Source of the DNA: Macrolepiota albuminosa
Taxonomy: Eukaryota; Basidiomycota; Agaricomycetes; Agaricales; Agaricaceae
Length of the DNA stretch: 64,000 nt
NCBI GenBank assembly: GCA_027475525.1
Contig: JAMWFC010000049.1
Coordinates: 6,060,947-6,124,946, forward strand
Direction of reading: 5' to 3'
Positions 45,481 to 57,896 of the stretch are shown in pieces; the stretch's first letter is position 1; each line of letters begins with the position of its first letter. The position numbers and the translations under genes were made by a program. The notes under the pieces are model-generated. The model saw only the letters and a program-made list of their open reading frames with translations, was not told the DNA's origin and searched no databases.

Positions 45481-46640
45481 CTGGTGTCAGCTGGCTCACA
45501 TGCTGACATCAGCTACCGTCCGCTGGCATGCCAGCAGACAGTGAACACTCATGCACCCTCTTCCGCCCTTTCCCCTCTTTCTCCCCAGTGCCATCCTCTC
45601 CACTCTCCACTCTCCACACTACCTCATACACCACCCCCATCCACCACATGCACCCCGCTTTCCTCCTCCCTCCTGACCTGATATCCGCTGGCATACCAGC
45701 GGACACCCACACCCCTCCCCTTCCCCCTTCCCCCTCTTTCTCCCCACCTCCATCCCTCTTCCACCACCACCCATGCTCTCCAAGATGCCACTCCATGCGG
45801 TGGACGCCCATGCACCCCATTTCCTTCTCTCCTACCCTAATGCCAGATGATGCCAGGGGTTGCCAATGGAATTCCATGGATGCTGACGGATACCAGCAGA
45901 TATCTGGCAGATGCCAACAGATGCTGATGGATGCCAGTGGGTCACAGCAGCTGCCAATGAACTCCGACGGATGCCAGCTGATGGCCAGCTGATGACTGCT
46001 GATGCCAACGCCCCTTTCAAGCCACAAAAACTCTTTTGGGAGGTATGCCACCCCCATTCCACCTCAAAAAATCCATACGGGAACCTGCAGAAATGTATGT
46101 GGGCATCCGTTCATTGTGTTATTCAACCTTTGAATCTATCTGTTAGTAATGGACCTGTGGTGCAACGGTTAAATGTGTGTTCTATTGCTGGAGGCTTTTC
46201 CAAGGCCAGGGGTTCGATTTCCCCCCACAGGCATATGGTGGGCAAGACAAAGTTACCTTTTTTCTTGGTCCAACCAGACCCTGTGGACCTGTGTAGGCCT
46301 CTGTGGATGTCTGCTGGTGCTCTGCACAGGCCTGCATGGGCCCACATAGGTTTGAGTCTGTCGATGTATATCTGCATAAATGTCTGCTGGTGGCTTGCAT
46401 AGGCCTGCATAGGTCTGCAGGGCCCTTTCATGGACATATGCTGGTGTCAGGGGTAGAAAAAGAAGAGAAGGGGAGGCACGCAGCCTCAAGTTATTGCAGG
46501 GAGGAAGAGAGAGGGGAGGGAAGTGGGGAACCTCGAGGAGGGTTTATTCATGCTATGATGTCCGCCAATGGAGGAGGTCTTCACTCATGGGCTGATGCCT
46601 GCCTGGTGGCCGCTGATGCACATTGACATCCGCTAGTGTC
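45481..46640. repeat. Degenerate short-repeat tract (GATGCCAGC-type)
   Basis: Variants of CTGCTGGCATGCCAGC, GATGCCAGC and CAGATGCTGATGG recur many times, especially at 45840-46000 and 46300-46440. The periodicity is irregular, like an old minisatellite. Open frames here are by-products of the repeats. Confidence 0.45.
46154..46231 (+). ncRNA. tRNA-like sequence
   Basis: CCTGTGG at the start pairs perfectly with CCACAGG at the end. It has an A-box-like TGGTGCAACGG, a long variable-arm-like insert and a B box GGTTCGATTTC. The starting C and the odd anticodon arm argue for a tRNA-derived repeat or pseudo-tRNA rather than a working tRNA. Confidence 0.4.
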
Positions 46641-46839
46641 TGCTGGCATCTGCCAGGCCTGCATGCACATGTCTGTGCATGCCTTTTATCAATCTACTGG
46701 ACCATGTCATACAGTACATTGTGACATGTCCGTGGCTCTGTATTCTATGGCACTGTGGGGACTGCTCTGCTCCAGTGTAGCGGACTCTGCTGGACACATA
46801 TGGTATGGCACAAAGCAAGCTCCCATACAACATATGACA

Positions 46840-49800
46840 CGTACCATTGTGATGTCTCTATGTGCCATTCCTTTGCCGCTGCCAAATGAAGAAGTATGCA
46901 CCACAATTCCATGTGCACCGTTGGTGAGGTTGTTTTGTTATAGTCACATTCATGGACTTGCTCATATCCTCAAAATACTAATCTGACCTTGAATCTGACT
47001 GCTTGACCCAGTTTGTTGCATTTGATCTTGAACACAGGTCGCCTGGTCCTCACCTTTTGTTCCATTGGGACCGCTGAATAGGGGACCAGCTTGTACATCC
47101 CCATGTCACGCAAGGACTTGAGTTTGTCACGATATGCCTGCTTCCATTTGGCTGAGTCACCCAACTGCTTTGCTTCTGCCCAGGTCTGAGGCTTGTCACT
47201 GAGTTCCGGTGTCACAAAGTAGCACGTTGAGTCTTTGATCAAGGTGAGTAGGCGCTCAAGATTTTTGATTGAGGCGATGTTGGCAAGGTCCAGTGGGTCT
47301 ACGTCTTGACCATTGTGGATCTCAGCTTGATCAGCTATCTCCGCATCTTGTCGGTTTACTTCTTGTCATGCTCATACATGCTCCCCAGCTTTGATCAACT
47401 CTTGTACTGCCCTCTGCACCCACATCACAGGAGAGTTGCCAGGATTAGCCCTTTCAGTTGGTATTGGGACATAGTTGGATCGTCGTAGTTGTGGAACTGG
47501 GGCGACATCTGGTTTGACGATGCTTGGTTCTTCCAGTTTGACATGGCCTGGCTGGTGAGGGTTGGCATACGGATTGGCAAGGTCGTCGTCAAACGAGATC
47601 AACGCAGGAGCATCATGATCTGGAGGGGGCATATGAGGCTCATGTTGGCTGAGAACAGGATCAGTGGATGTGGGTACTTGGGGGTGACTGTACTCTTCGT
47701 GACTCTTGTGGAATTTGATGTGGTAGGTTTTGTAGATTCTTCCAGTCCTTTTCTCATAACAGCAGTAGGCTTTCAAATTTTGCACATACCCAATCAAGAT
47801 GCATTCTATCGAGTGTGCGTATATTTTCAGGTTATGTTCAGCCAAGATTAACACAAACGCTTTACAACCTATCTTGCATAGATATGAGTAGTCTGGATGT
47901 TGTCCCGTCCATGCCTCATGGGGGGTGATGCCTTTCAGAGATTTGGTGAGTATCCGCTTGTGTAGATGAGATGCCATTAAGTAGAATTTGTCTCAGAGGT
48001 TTGGTGGACACTCTGTAGCAATTTGCATTGCCCTGGCCTTCCCCATGATTGTGCGGTACATCCGTTCCACTCATCCAATGTGGGCTGAGGTGTATGCCAC
48101 ACCAAGCTGTTGCTCAGTCCCTTGTGACAATAGCCACTTGTCCATTTTGTGGCTTTGCAGTTCCCCATCATGCCCTGTCTTGTAGATACCAAGTCATTGT
48201 TGAACTTCATTTTCTCGGGCCATTTGCCATGCTTTCAGATGAGTCAGCACTTCGCCTTTGTGTTGGAAAAGTATTGACCAGTGCTCACCAGTAAAGTCAT
48301 CAACCACATTCATTATGTACTTATTTCCACTTTGGGACGTTATAGCCTGTGGCCCTGCCAAATCTATCCATACGATCTCTAGCTTATGTGTTGCTCTCCA
48401 CTCCTCTTCCCAAACTTTAGGCACAGCATTGCAAGTCTGCTTGCCCAAGATGCATGAGTCACACTTCGGGTTCTTAGAGGAAGGAACAGAGGGCATACCT
48501 AGTATGAGGCCAGTTTTTGCCATGTCCATGATAGTCTGATAGTTGGCATGGCCTAGTTGGCAGTGCCAAGTTTCTAGACTAGTGGTTTGCCAGGCGGCAT
48601 ATGAGCGGTGTTCAGTAAGGGCTGAGTTGAGGATGAGGGAGTAAAGTTTTTGGTTCTAGACAAGTGGTCCTTGGGCTACAATGGTGCACATAGATCTTCG
48701 AATGACCTTTACTGATTTGTCATCAAAGAGAGAGTCAAGTCCTGAGCTGGCAAGACGGCTGACTGAAACAAGTCTGACAGTCACGTTTGGGATGTATAAG
48801 GCATCTTTGAGGATGATACTGGTGCCTTTGGCAATGTGGAGGTGGATGTTGGGGGTCCCAATTGTGGCAACTGAGGACCCTCTGAGCCCTTTTACAATTT
48901 GGGGCTGGATTGGTCGCAGAGACATGAAATCATTGTGGTACGGCAATATGTGGACTGTGGCCCCAGAGTTGACTAGGAATGGGTTTGTTGGTGCAATGAG
49001 CAGTGCATGTTTGGGTTGGATTATGGATGATACCTCTGAGGCAAGGATCTGGTCCCTGACTCATGATGACTGTTGACTCCAATCTACAGATGCCCTCGCT
49101 TCATTGGTTGCCATGAAACCTGCGTGCTCTCAGAGTTTGGTGGAGTGGTTTTCCAAAGATGCCACTATCTGGGGGGAGCTTATGCTAGTGATGGCTGCGG
49201 TGTTGGGAGGTAGGGGCAATTGGCTGAGGTTGGATGAGTCCACATACCACAGTTTGCCGTTGATTCTGGTGACAGCTATAAAAGATTTGGTGGTGGAACT
49301 GCTATCTGAGGATCCCTCCGCTCTTGGCTTTGGAAGCTCTTTGGGCAGCTTGGGCATCAGCAATGGATTTTCCTGCCATCCCTCCTCCTTTCTGAACATA
49401 GAACAGCTTTGTGTGTCCATGACATGGCTGTCCACGTAAATTGCAGTTTTCACAACAGATTGTGCCTGGGCTGTGATCGTGTCCAGGTAGATCTGTGCTG
49501 CGAGACTTAGCTCCTCCTTTTGCATTGAGGGCTGTGGCATGAGTGGAGTTGGCTTTGGAGTTTAGGATGTTTTGCATGTTCTCCATAAGGAGGCAAATGT
49601 CCATCGGCTTACAAGGCGAGTCCTTCGTGCTCTTGCTGAGCAGAGTTGAGACTGAATTTTGGAGTGCATCAAATGACAGGTCATTGAGACTATTGAGCAA
49701 GGCAATACACGTAAAAAGGTCAGTGTCTATTTCCCCAATATCGAAGGCCTGCTTGACAATGTCAGATATGCGACTAGCAGTGGTTGGCAGAGGCTCGGAC

Positions 49801-50110
49801 TGGGAGCAATAGGTAGACAGCGCTTCCTGCAGAAGGGATATCTGTTTGATTGGGGCTGGGCATGGGTCCTCAGATCCTTGAAGCAGTGATGCACGCTCTT
49901 GTCCGTGACTAGGTCCCAGTGCTCAATATTGTCCAGGGCTGACCGCATGAACATGACCACAAGGTGATTGTTCATGATACAGTTGGCATTGGTGTGAGGT
50001 TCAGAACCACTGTTGGGCTGGGCAAGGAGGGGGAAAAAGATGAGCTTTTCGGTCCACTAGGTGAAGTTACCATCCACCTGACTATACTTCAGCCCGTCTC
50101 ACCTGTGGCA
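46840..50110 (-). mobile_element. Ty1/copia element, decayed and 3'-truncated
   Basis: On the minus strand the order is gag (from about 50100), zinc knuckle (CCENCNLRGQPCHGH, near 49450), protease and gag-pre-integrase (LVSVSRLASSGL near 48770; CDSCILGKQTCNA near 48450), integrase core (IVWIDLAGP near 48370), integrase C-terminal part (KGITPHEAWTGQHPDYSYL near 47920), and the start of RVT_2-type RT (WAEAKQLGDSAKWKQAYRD near 47170). Protease before integrase before RT defines the copia order. RT continues past TGA at 46970-46972 (GYEQVHECDYNKTTSP, LAAAKEWHIETS) and fades near 46840. The active-site YVDD and RNase H are missing. Flanking LTRs were not recognised. Confidence 0.85.
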
Positions 50111-50618
50111 GATGACATGCTCAGGTACTGAGGGATTGGAAGAGTCGCTGGGGAGGATGGGAGAGGTGGGAGACATGGAGGGTAGGGAGACACGAAGACA
50201 TGCCAATAGGCAAAGAAGAAGAGTAAATACATGATGCGATGTGAGAGAATAGGTCTGGGTGGCCCAGACTCAGATGTTTAATTAACACAGTACTCAGAGA
50301 GATGTCATCAAACAATAGCCATAACCTATTAGAGTTTGAGACCACTAGTTTAGACCTTGTATAGGAACTATACAGAGTTATAATCAGTGTTGATACTGTT
50401 GATATAGTCAGTTACTTGTAAGCATAAAGTAGTTTAAGTTGCTCACCCTCAGTCTCATATAAGTGACTGAGGGTGTCGTATCTACATGTCCATTTATATA
50501 TGCTATTTTGTCCATTGTCTAAGTGTAAAAGGATGCAGTGTCTTGGCCCACTTACAGTGTGAAGGGTGGTTCCTGGTTTGGCATCTTGAGTGTTTGTTGT
50601 GGTGATGTCACACCTACT
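50111..50618. other. AT-rich spacer between copia and DIRS-like remnants
   Basis: No coding similarity seen. It may hold the copia 5' LTR, but no partner copy exists in the window to define it. Confidence 0.4.
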
Positions 50619-51062
50619 CTAACAGGGTTGACATAGTTCACCCAAATGTAATAAGCCATAGAAGCCAGTGGGTAGGAGGGATACAAATAGGAGGTCATTG
50701 TGGTTTGCATTCACATTCGTTTTGTGCACTACATTGAGTAAGTTTTCCCTAGACAATGGCAGTTTCTGAGAAGTTGGGGAAGACCTCATACGCATGCAGC
50801 CGGCAAGAGTGTTTTGAATGAGGCTGGAGTGACGAATGTCCCTTATTTGTGGATAATACACCTCCAACTGGTTGCAAATGCCTGAGAGATAGGAGTGCAT
50901 GGATCGAGGTTCAATTTGGTAAGACATGTATACTATATAAAATGACAAAGTGTCTTGGGACGGTTTGACGTTCATGTTGTGAAGTTGGACAAAGTTCAAA
51001 TAAGAGTTTAGTGCGGAGCAGTAGGAGAGATAGGTGCTGGAATCAATGAACATGCCTAACAC
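50619..51062 (-). pseudogene. DIRS-like tyrosine recombinase, N-terminal and box I part
   Basis: Has the core-binding helical domain (TYLSYCSALNSYLNFV, YLSGICNQLEVYYP) and the box I region LPTGFYGLLHLGEL, where tyrosine recombinases have the first catalytic Arg (LLRLGEL); here it is His, one CpG transition away. The frame ends at 50619 before the second catalytic Arg and the Tyr. Confidence 0.72.
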
Positions 51063-51139
51063 TAGAGACCATTCTCTAACGAGTTTCTCTCATGACCAGG
51101 CAGCCCTGAGGGGCTGCCTAGCCTGGACAGGAAAAGGAA

Positions 51140-51499
51140 TCATTTTTTTGCTGCCTCCAACAATTTCTGAGGAGGTTGAAATGAGTTTATGACAATGGAT
51201 GGGAACATTCTCCAGGCCTTGTCAAAACGCTGATGGGAAATAAGGTCCACAACTTGGTTTTCATGACCAGGGATGAACCTGACTTTGATTTTGTGGCTGC
51301 AATTTAACAAAAAGTCAACCGTGTGCTTCAACAAGCCATTATAGCTTGATAGAGCATGTAAGGTGTTGAAAATGGCTACCGTGTTGGTATTGTCTGTAAG
51401 AATTAAGACTTTTACTGGCTGGGTGGCATTGAAAACTGCAAGGAAAAAAGCTGATGCCACTGTCAAGGCTTCTAAAAAAAAAATCAGACTACTTGGCAC
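51140..51499 (-). pseudogene. DIRS-like RNase H
   Basis: Contains the RNase H acidic positions in LEALTVAS, LTDNTNTVAIFN and GHENQVVDLIS, followed by a Pro-rich tail before the recombinase. Confidence 0.65.
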
Positions 51500-51544
51500 G
51501 TTTGGCGGTGGTTCAGCGAAGAATGCAGTGTGCGTTTGAGGGTG

Positions 51545-53075
51545 CTAAAAACCAAGGCCCATAAGGCATGTATCTGATTCAATCACAAAATCAGCCTCAA
51601 CCTCATTCCACATTGTGGGCTTCAAAATTCTAATCCCATCTGAATGCTCCATATGTTGAAGACCCCATGATAGGTCAGAGCAGATCGCCTTGTTGGACCA
51701 TATACGGGCATTTGGGAAGTCGCCTACTCTGTTTATTTTTGCATAAATGTTGGACAAATAGGAGACTAACAATGGAAAGATGTTTAGACCCCAATTGACC
51801 CACCCTGCCAATTTTTGCCAGGCTCATTTAGTAAAGTACTTGGACTTCCCCTTGGGAGATTCAGCAAAGCATCTCATTTCAGTTATCAATTCTTCTTTTG
51901 CCCCTTCTGGCAGGGTCATTGTCATTTTGTTTGGGTCAACGGATATTCCAATGATCACAAGAGGGCTACTGAACACTTGTTTTTTGGGTTTATAAGGAAC
52001 ACTTAATTTATCCCAAAGCTTGAGGAGCTTGCATTGATTTGATGGGAGATGCTGATTGTAAGGCTCATAAAATGAAAGATCATTATCGTTGTTAATTCTG
52101 AAGCTGTCATCGTTGAACACTAATGGTCAGCATACGCCTTTGATGTTTTCAGCTATCCACGTGATCAGACTGTTTACTGCACCCCAACAGTGAACACTAA
52201 TGGTTGGCGTACGCCTTTGACGTTTTCAGCTATCCACGTGATCAGACTGTTTACTGCACCCCAACAGTGAAGGGAGCCCTTCTGCCAAAACAATTGCACC
52301 TATCAATTTGCCGGTTCCCATCAATAGTCACAATTTGCTTCAACTGCCAGAACTTGTGCATTGGGACTAGCCTGTAAGTTTTGGCTATGTCGGACTTCCA
52401 GAGAATCAGCTGACGGTCAGAGAATTCCCTCATCCTTAGTAGGATAGCACCAAGATGATTCAGGTTGTCAAGGGGAAACCCTGATATTTTCTCGTAAGGA
52501 ACCATGGAATTGAGAGAATACATTCCAGCTGTCAGGTCTGTGACTAGGCGAAAGTCATGAGAATGAGGCTTTGGGACCGCATAAATTGGTGAGCTGGTCA
52601 TCGATGGGTACAGTAGTTCACCAAAGGATTCAGAAAACCTGCCCTTTTTGATCTCAATATCACGTTGTTTTCTCAAGAAGTCTGCCTCGGCAGAATCTTC
52701 AGGAGTAGGGCTCGACATGTCGCAAATAGATGGATATATGTCTGGATGAGTGTCTGCAAAGGGCCAGAACCCTTCTCTTAGACCTCTGATAACAAAATGG
52801 ACAAAGGGCTGGTTAGGATGAGTTTCAAGCAGAAGTTTGAACAAGTCGACATTGATTGGTGTTACAATTTTAAACAAATGCGGGTGACGTCTGATTGTTT
52901 CAACAGAGTTTGAATTTTTAAGTTCTTCAGTCGGTGGCTCAGGCATAGGTTCAGCGGATTCAGACCATGAGGCAGTGGTCCGTGAGATGTCCTGCTGGTC
53001 TTCTCCATAGTGAAATTGAATGTATTTCAGCCTAAAATCTCTGACAGTTTCAATTCTTGCATGTCTCTGAGCACG
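51545..53075 (-). pseudogene. DIRS-like reverse transcriptase and start of RNase H
   Basis: RT blocks in order: TPINVDLFKLLLETHPNQPF, RGLREGFWPFADT, YAVPKPHSHDFRLVTDLTAG, KSDIAKTYRLVPMHKFWQLK, RCNCFGRRAPFTVG, then the active-site segment FNDDSFRI (near 52110) and LVIIGISVDPNKMT. The reading frame is broken by a 77-bp tandem duplication (52115-52268) just before the active site. RNase H begins with ESDTCLMGLG near 51560. Confidence 0.8.
52115..52268 (-). repeat. 77-bp tandem duplication in the DIRS-like RT
   Basis: GAACACTAATGGT starts at 52115 and again at 52192; the two units differ at a few positions, all transitions. The duplicated piece encodes VNSLITWIAENVKGV and shifts the frame. Confidence 0.9.
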
Positions 53076-54483
53076 TGTGTTCAGGGTGTGGTCCTTCACA
53101 GTTTTGGCACTGATGGCTCCAGTGACAGGTACTGGAGTCAAAAGGACACCCTTTCGTACTGTTCCAATGGCGGCATATAGTTCCTTTGCTTGTTGAACCC
53201 TGACTGGATTTATTTGGTCCTGCAATGAAAGGTTTCTTCCCTCCATAATTGATTCCATCAACGTGCAGGGTAGAGTCACAGAGATCAATGAACTCGTTGT
53301 GGTCGGTAAGCAATAATCTTGTTCCTCCACCAACTCTTGCTCAGACAGCTTTATCATACGCAATAACTTTCCCGTGTGCACTCTCATGTTTGGCAGCGAA
53401 GAGGTTGAGGATCTGGGTGATATAAGTTTGAAACTCTTCCTCTCTGTCGGGAAAGGCAAATCTGAGGGCTTTGGAATACATGTTTGCTGCAACGAGCCAT
53501 TGTCCACTTGTTTGCACTTTCCTAGGCTGGAGCACTGACTCCAAAGGCAATTTCACGCTGTCCGAGACACCCTCAATTCTCTCAAGGAGCTCCCAAATAT
53601 CTGACAGAGCTATAAATGGTGTCAAAACAGGCAGCTTCTCCCCTGAGAACTTTGTCCCACTCAGATGGGGGGAAGTCTGATGGAGCAGTCTGTGAGGTAA
53701 GAATACTTCTTTTGACTTCGCTGACATTGCACAGATATTGGCACAGCAGCTCTCGGTTTCTACTGCATTGTGGGTCTCCACTATCCCTGGTCCGCTGCTC
53801 TCGCTTGAACCAAGGTAGTTTTTGTTCATCAAATCTTGGTTTCTTATGCTGGGGCTCATCATCCTCATCAGCAGACTCGGAATCTCGCATTTCGTCATCA
53901 GTGTCGCTGGGTTCGACTTCTGCTGGCACCTGGGTGTTTGCTCCGGTTGCAGATTTGACATATTCTTCAGAGATTCGGTCGACAGAACGGGGAGATAAGG
54001 ACCGCTCTCTAGGCAACTCAGGTGCAGGTCTTCTGTTTCCTCCTCCCTCGGGATTGTTCTCGTTTTGCCTCTCTGATTCTGGTTCAGCTGCAGCTTCCAG
54101 GACTTCACGGCGTCTAGCTCGTCGGTGGTGTGCCCACGCTTTCTTTTCAATGTCTTCAATGAGTGCGAGATAGCTTTAATGGTGTCTTGTCTAGCTTCCG
54201 GGGGCACCCCGGATTGGTTTGCTGTGCTGACAATTGAAGTGATTGTAAGGGGTCTGGACTTGCGACCTCTTCGAAAGGCCTCGATGTGGTCTTCGAGCTG
54301 GGCCAGGAGTGAGAGCTCTGAGGGGTTTGACATTCCTGTTCCGGAGCTGTTATTCGCTGCATCAACGTTTTCTCGGTTGCCTCTTCCTTCTCCGGACTCA
54401 TTCCTAAGAGAAGGTTGCCTGGTTCCCTGGCTGTCCAAGGTGGATCTAACCGACTCAACAGGCTGAGAGGCATTTTGATTCAT
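53050..54483 (-). pseudogene. DIRS-like gag
   Basis: Begins MNQNASQPVES at 54483. A long charged N-terminal half leads to a helical conserved block (FIALSDIWELLERIEGVSD, FPDREEEFQTYITQILNLF). TGA at 53341-53343 interrupts, after which the same frame continues to a CCCH-type zinc finger (CRHWNSTKGCPFDSSTCHWSH) with a following Cys/His cluster, ending at 53050. The RT frame overlaps its last part. Confidence 0.72.
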
Positions 54484-54853
54484 CAGTTCGATGAGTTTGA
54501 CGATGGTTGTGACCAGAATTTAGCTACGAATGAAGATGTATTCTTTATGATGCCTATCTTATGGTCATCTTCAGTTAAACTCCCTTCAGTACCATGCTAC
54601 CTACCTAGAGGGTGGTCGTCGAGGTGAGACTCGCTTGGTGGTATGTCTTACCTGCGCCCCCTCTCAGGTAATCGCACGTGATCTCACAGAGCAGTCGCAC
54701 CTTCATTGGTTGCGTAAAAACTAACAGTTTTGACTGCCATATAATATGTACTCAAGGGTCCAGGATGCACGCATCTATTCCCCATGAACTCAAGCACAAA
54801 TCAAAACTCTGTAGATCCGTTATGAATGTCAGACTTGATGGAGTGATAGACAA
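54484..54853. other. Spacer before tRNA-Glu
   Basis: No gene recognised. It includes the probable 5' leader of the DIRS-like element and the upstream region of the tRNA. Confidence 0.5.
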
Positions 54854-54947
54854 TCGGATATGGTGTAATGGCTAACATTGCCGCCTCTCATTTGTCTCCG
54901 CTCAGGGCTTTTCGCGGCAGCTCGGGGTTCGATTCCCCGTATCCGAA
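54854..54947 (+). tRNA. tRNA-Glu(CTC) with a 22-nt intron
   Basis: The acceptor stem TCGGATA pairs perfectly with TATCCGA. The T arm is CGGGG-TTCGATT-CCCCG. The anticodon arm GCCGC-CTCTCA...C-GCGGC gives anticodon CTC at 54887-54889. The intron 54891-54912 sits after position 37, the canonical place. The A box is TGGTGTAATGG and the B box GGTTCGATTCC. TTTTT at 54952-54956 would terminate Pol III. CCA is not encoded, as expected in a nucleus. Confidence 0.88.
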
Positions 54948-55062
54948 TCCCTTTTTCTCTCTAACACAAAACGACAATTTCTCTATCATCAACACCATAT
55001 GTAAATCCTCTCTAACATACAAAACCAAAAACCACAAACCAAAACGAAAGCCAGCGCATCGT

Positions 55063-57800
55063 CTATTCCATCGCACCAACACTCCTCCAATACGCGACAT
55101 ACTCCTCGAGATGTCTCCTATCCAGCGCCGTACACCTAACCATGGACACCGAATCGACTCTCGCCGCCGCCGTGCGAAGCACGACGCTCCCGCTCGCCAT
55201 CGTCTCGAAATCGCGCTCGAGGAACGACATGATCTTGAACGCGGCATTGCGCTTTGGGTCATCGCCCAACGCCCTCACACGTGCGAGCCACTTGGCGAGG
55301 GGTATCAGCGGCAGCGGCATGCCGCGGGGCTCACCCAGGATCCCAGACAGGCTGCTCATGATCCCCTCCCACGACTGCCGCGACGGGTTCTCCATGTGGT
55401 AGAATGGCTTAAACCCTCGTGAGAAGAGCAGTTCCGTGAGAATCGACCCTGCTCGGTTGACTGGTAGCCAGGATAAGGACTGGCGACGAATTTCGTAAGT
55501 GCTCTTTTGCTAACTAATACATGAGAGGGAAAGAAAGACTTACGCCTTGGAGCGCAGGGAGCGCGCCTAATTGCTGCGAGGCACGAACGATGATTGGGAA
55601 ATGCTCAGACTCGTTCCAGGACCCGTCATCTGCCCAATACGCACGCTGCATGCCTGCATCAGTGGTTCGCCGAACCCCGACGTCTCGCCATACAGCTCCG
55701 CGGCGCCCAGCAGCAGACGCTCGCAGACCCACTTCGCCTCGGGGTACCCGAATTCCGCGCTATTCGTGGCGTCGAGGAACCTCTCGGGCACCTCGAAGGG
55801 TCCCTGGGCGTTCAGCGACGGGAAACGCCCCGCGACGGCGATTGACGAGGCGAATAGGATGCGCGTGGCTGCAGAGCCCATGGCGCGCCGCCCCCCGCTT
55901 AAAAGGGCAAGCCGCACAAGGTTAGCAAGTCCGTGCACGTGGGGTTCGAATGAGGAAAGGTTCCGGTTGAAGTTGACAGGCCAGGCGTTGTGTATGATGT
56001 GTGTGACGTTGAGCAACTAGGGAGGGGAAAAAAAATCCAAATCAGCTTGATAATCTCCACATACACACACACATGTACGTACCTCGTAAAATTCGTTCTC
56101 ACCAAGGTTGAAATCATGTCTGCCCAGATCTGCCGCATAAATCACGGCTTTATCCCAGGCGCGGGTCGACATGTACGCGCCCCGCTTCGCCATCATGTCC
56201 ATCTGCCGCTGACGAGGTGACACTGCCACAGTGCTCATGCTCGTATGCGCGCGATTGAGACAGATGACTTTCGACACGTCTGGGTCACCTGCGAGGCGCG
56301 CAAGGAGGAAACACCCGAGGCTCCCTGTTGACCCTGTTAGCACGACGACCTTCTTGTGTCCAGACGCTGGCCGGCGTTTGGCCCGCGAGGCGCACACATG
56401 TGCTGCAAGACTCGAACCCGCACAGCACATCAAAGTACTTCTTGAACATGCCTTCCATCGCCTGAACACGGCGCTCCTCCTTCGTTGTGCCAGTGGCCTG
56501 TGCATGCGCCACCCCAGCTCCGGCCATGAGGTGTGTAATGGCAAGGTGCAGTTTGTCGATGGAGGAATTGTCGAAGCAGAAATCAGGCTCGATGTCCTGG
56601 ATTGCAATGGGTAGGTTGGGTGTAACGCGGAGTCCGTTCAAGATAGCACGTCGGAGTTGGCTTGCCTGTAAGCTATCCATGCCTGCTTCGAATAGATCCA
56701 TCGGATCGGTGATGTCTTTGTTGCCAGCAATGCCATGTACGAGGCTACGGATAGATTTGCGCAGTGCATGGTCCCCAACATGTAGCGAGGGGAAAGGCTG
56801 TGCGCTCTGCATGTCAGCTCTCTCATAGCATGATTTAATCTCCTTGTCAAATGCCACGAGGATGGACTTGCGGGACAAAGTGCCTTTATCGGTGCGGATG
56901 AAAGGCTTTGTCGATTCTCGAGTCAGCACCACCATCTCGTTTGAGACTTTGCCGTGCTTGTCGGTGAAAGAGTTGCCTCGCTCGAGGTATGGCTGGAGTG
57001 AGCTGAGGACAGCAAGGCGTGTTTCCAGCTGATCAACGTCAGCTGAGTCGAAGCTCGTAGCAGACAGCTCGATCAAAAGTCCAAGGCAAACTTGGCCAGC
57101 ACCAAAAGCTAAGACGTCCTTGACGTCAGGATGTTCCGTAACTGTCTGTTCAAGACTAGTGGGTCGTATTTTCTCTCCGGTAGAAAGAACTAATAGGTCA
57201 TCAGCACGTCCCATGATCCTGTATTGCGTACTATCATTAGGGTTTGCGACTAGAAGATCCTGCACTTCGTAAGACTTGGACCATCCTGGCGGGGAGCCCA
57301 CTAGTCGAAAAGATTTACTCCCGTCATCGAGTGGAATAATCGTAATCCCACTATCCGTCCGCGGCTTCACGTAATGCCAGTCATACCCGCTGGCGACTCT
57401 CTCGATGGGAGCTATCGGACCGAGCTCCGTACAACCTAAGAGTCAAAAAAAAGGACGATGTAAGTAAAGATGGCCACTTATGTGATAAAGATAATACGAC
57501 TTACCCCAGTGATTCAGAAGAAGCTTTACACCCGCTGCTGAAATCTCAGCCCCGAAGCTTTCTTTCATGGGAGCTCCCCCGGTCGCAACGATTTCCAAGC
57601 CTTTCAAGGCTTCAAGGCCTATACCACCGGATAGACCAATCATTTCCTCAAGAATAGAAGGGACAGTAAATAGGTACCGCGCCCTGCTCGCTTCGATAGC
57701 CTGTAGTGTAGTTTTTCCAGTCGACCCGTAGACAAGAGGGCGGACCGCGGACCGGTCTCTGGGGTTGTATGTACACGTGTTCCCCTATTCCCCTGAAAAT
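55063..57800 (-). pseudogene. NRPS-like adenylate-forming reductase, 5'-truncated
   Basis: Minus strand, reading from about 57800. It starts mid-adenylation domain (LFTVPSILEEM, IVATGGAPM, NHWGCTELGP, YRIMGRADDLLVLSTGEKI), then a carrier domain (DLFEAGMDSLQASQLRRA), then a thioester reductase of the NAD-binding type (VVLTGSTGSLGCFLLARL; HNAWPVNF; FGYPEAKWVCERLL) ending at 55063. Introns are 57436-57504, 56017-56082 and 55480-55543, all GT-AG. The frame shifts near 56400-56440 and near 55620. The first roughly 250 residues of the adenylation domain are missing; the sequence runs straight into the upstream region of the sugar transporter. Such enzymes activate a carboxylic acid and release it as an aldehyde; the substrate is unknown. 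Most likely a pseudogene. Confidence 0.85.
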
Positions 57801-57896
57801 GCAAAACCAACGGGTATCAGAATTATTAAGTCAGGACGTCTTCTTAAGAGCGTATGTCCATTTTTGTCCTCTCTTTACCTCCGCAGACGATCAATC

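Larger units (their letters stand above)
50619..54483 (-). mobile_element. DIRS-like tyrosine-recombinase retrotransposon, decayed
   Basis: The minus strand carries gag, then RT, RNase H and a tyrosine recombinase instead of a DDE integrase. This combination is characteristic of DIRS-group elements. The start is 54483 and the recombinase stops at 50619 before its HxxR and Tyr motifs. Terminal repeats were not found. Confidence 0.82.

Noticed and set aside
45509..46057. 182-codon minus-strand frame in the short-repeat tract
   Set aside because: Its composition (Trp/Gly/Ser/Ile repeats) follows the nucleotide repeat units; no unique sequence.
45481..46640. CRISPR-like array
   Set aside because: Repeats are degenerate, irregularly spaced and without unique equal-length spacers; the genome is eukaryotic.
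46640..46986. 116-codon plus-strand frame near the copia end
   Set aside because: Its reverse strand contains decayed copia RT text (HECDYNKTTSP), so it is antisense to a known remnant.
55521..56020. Plus-strand frames opposite the NRPS-like reductase
   Set aside because: The minus strand carries clear reductase motifs and introns; the plus frames are shadows.
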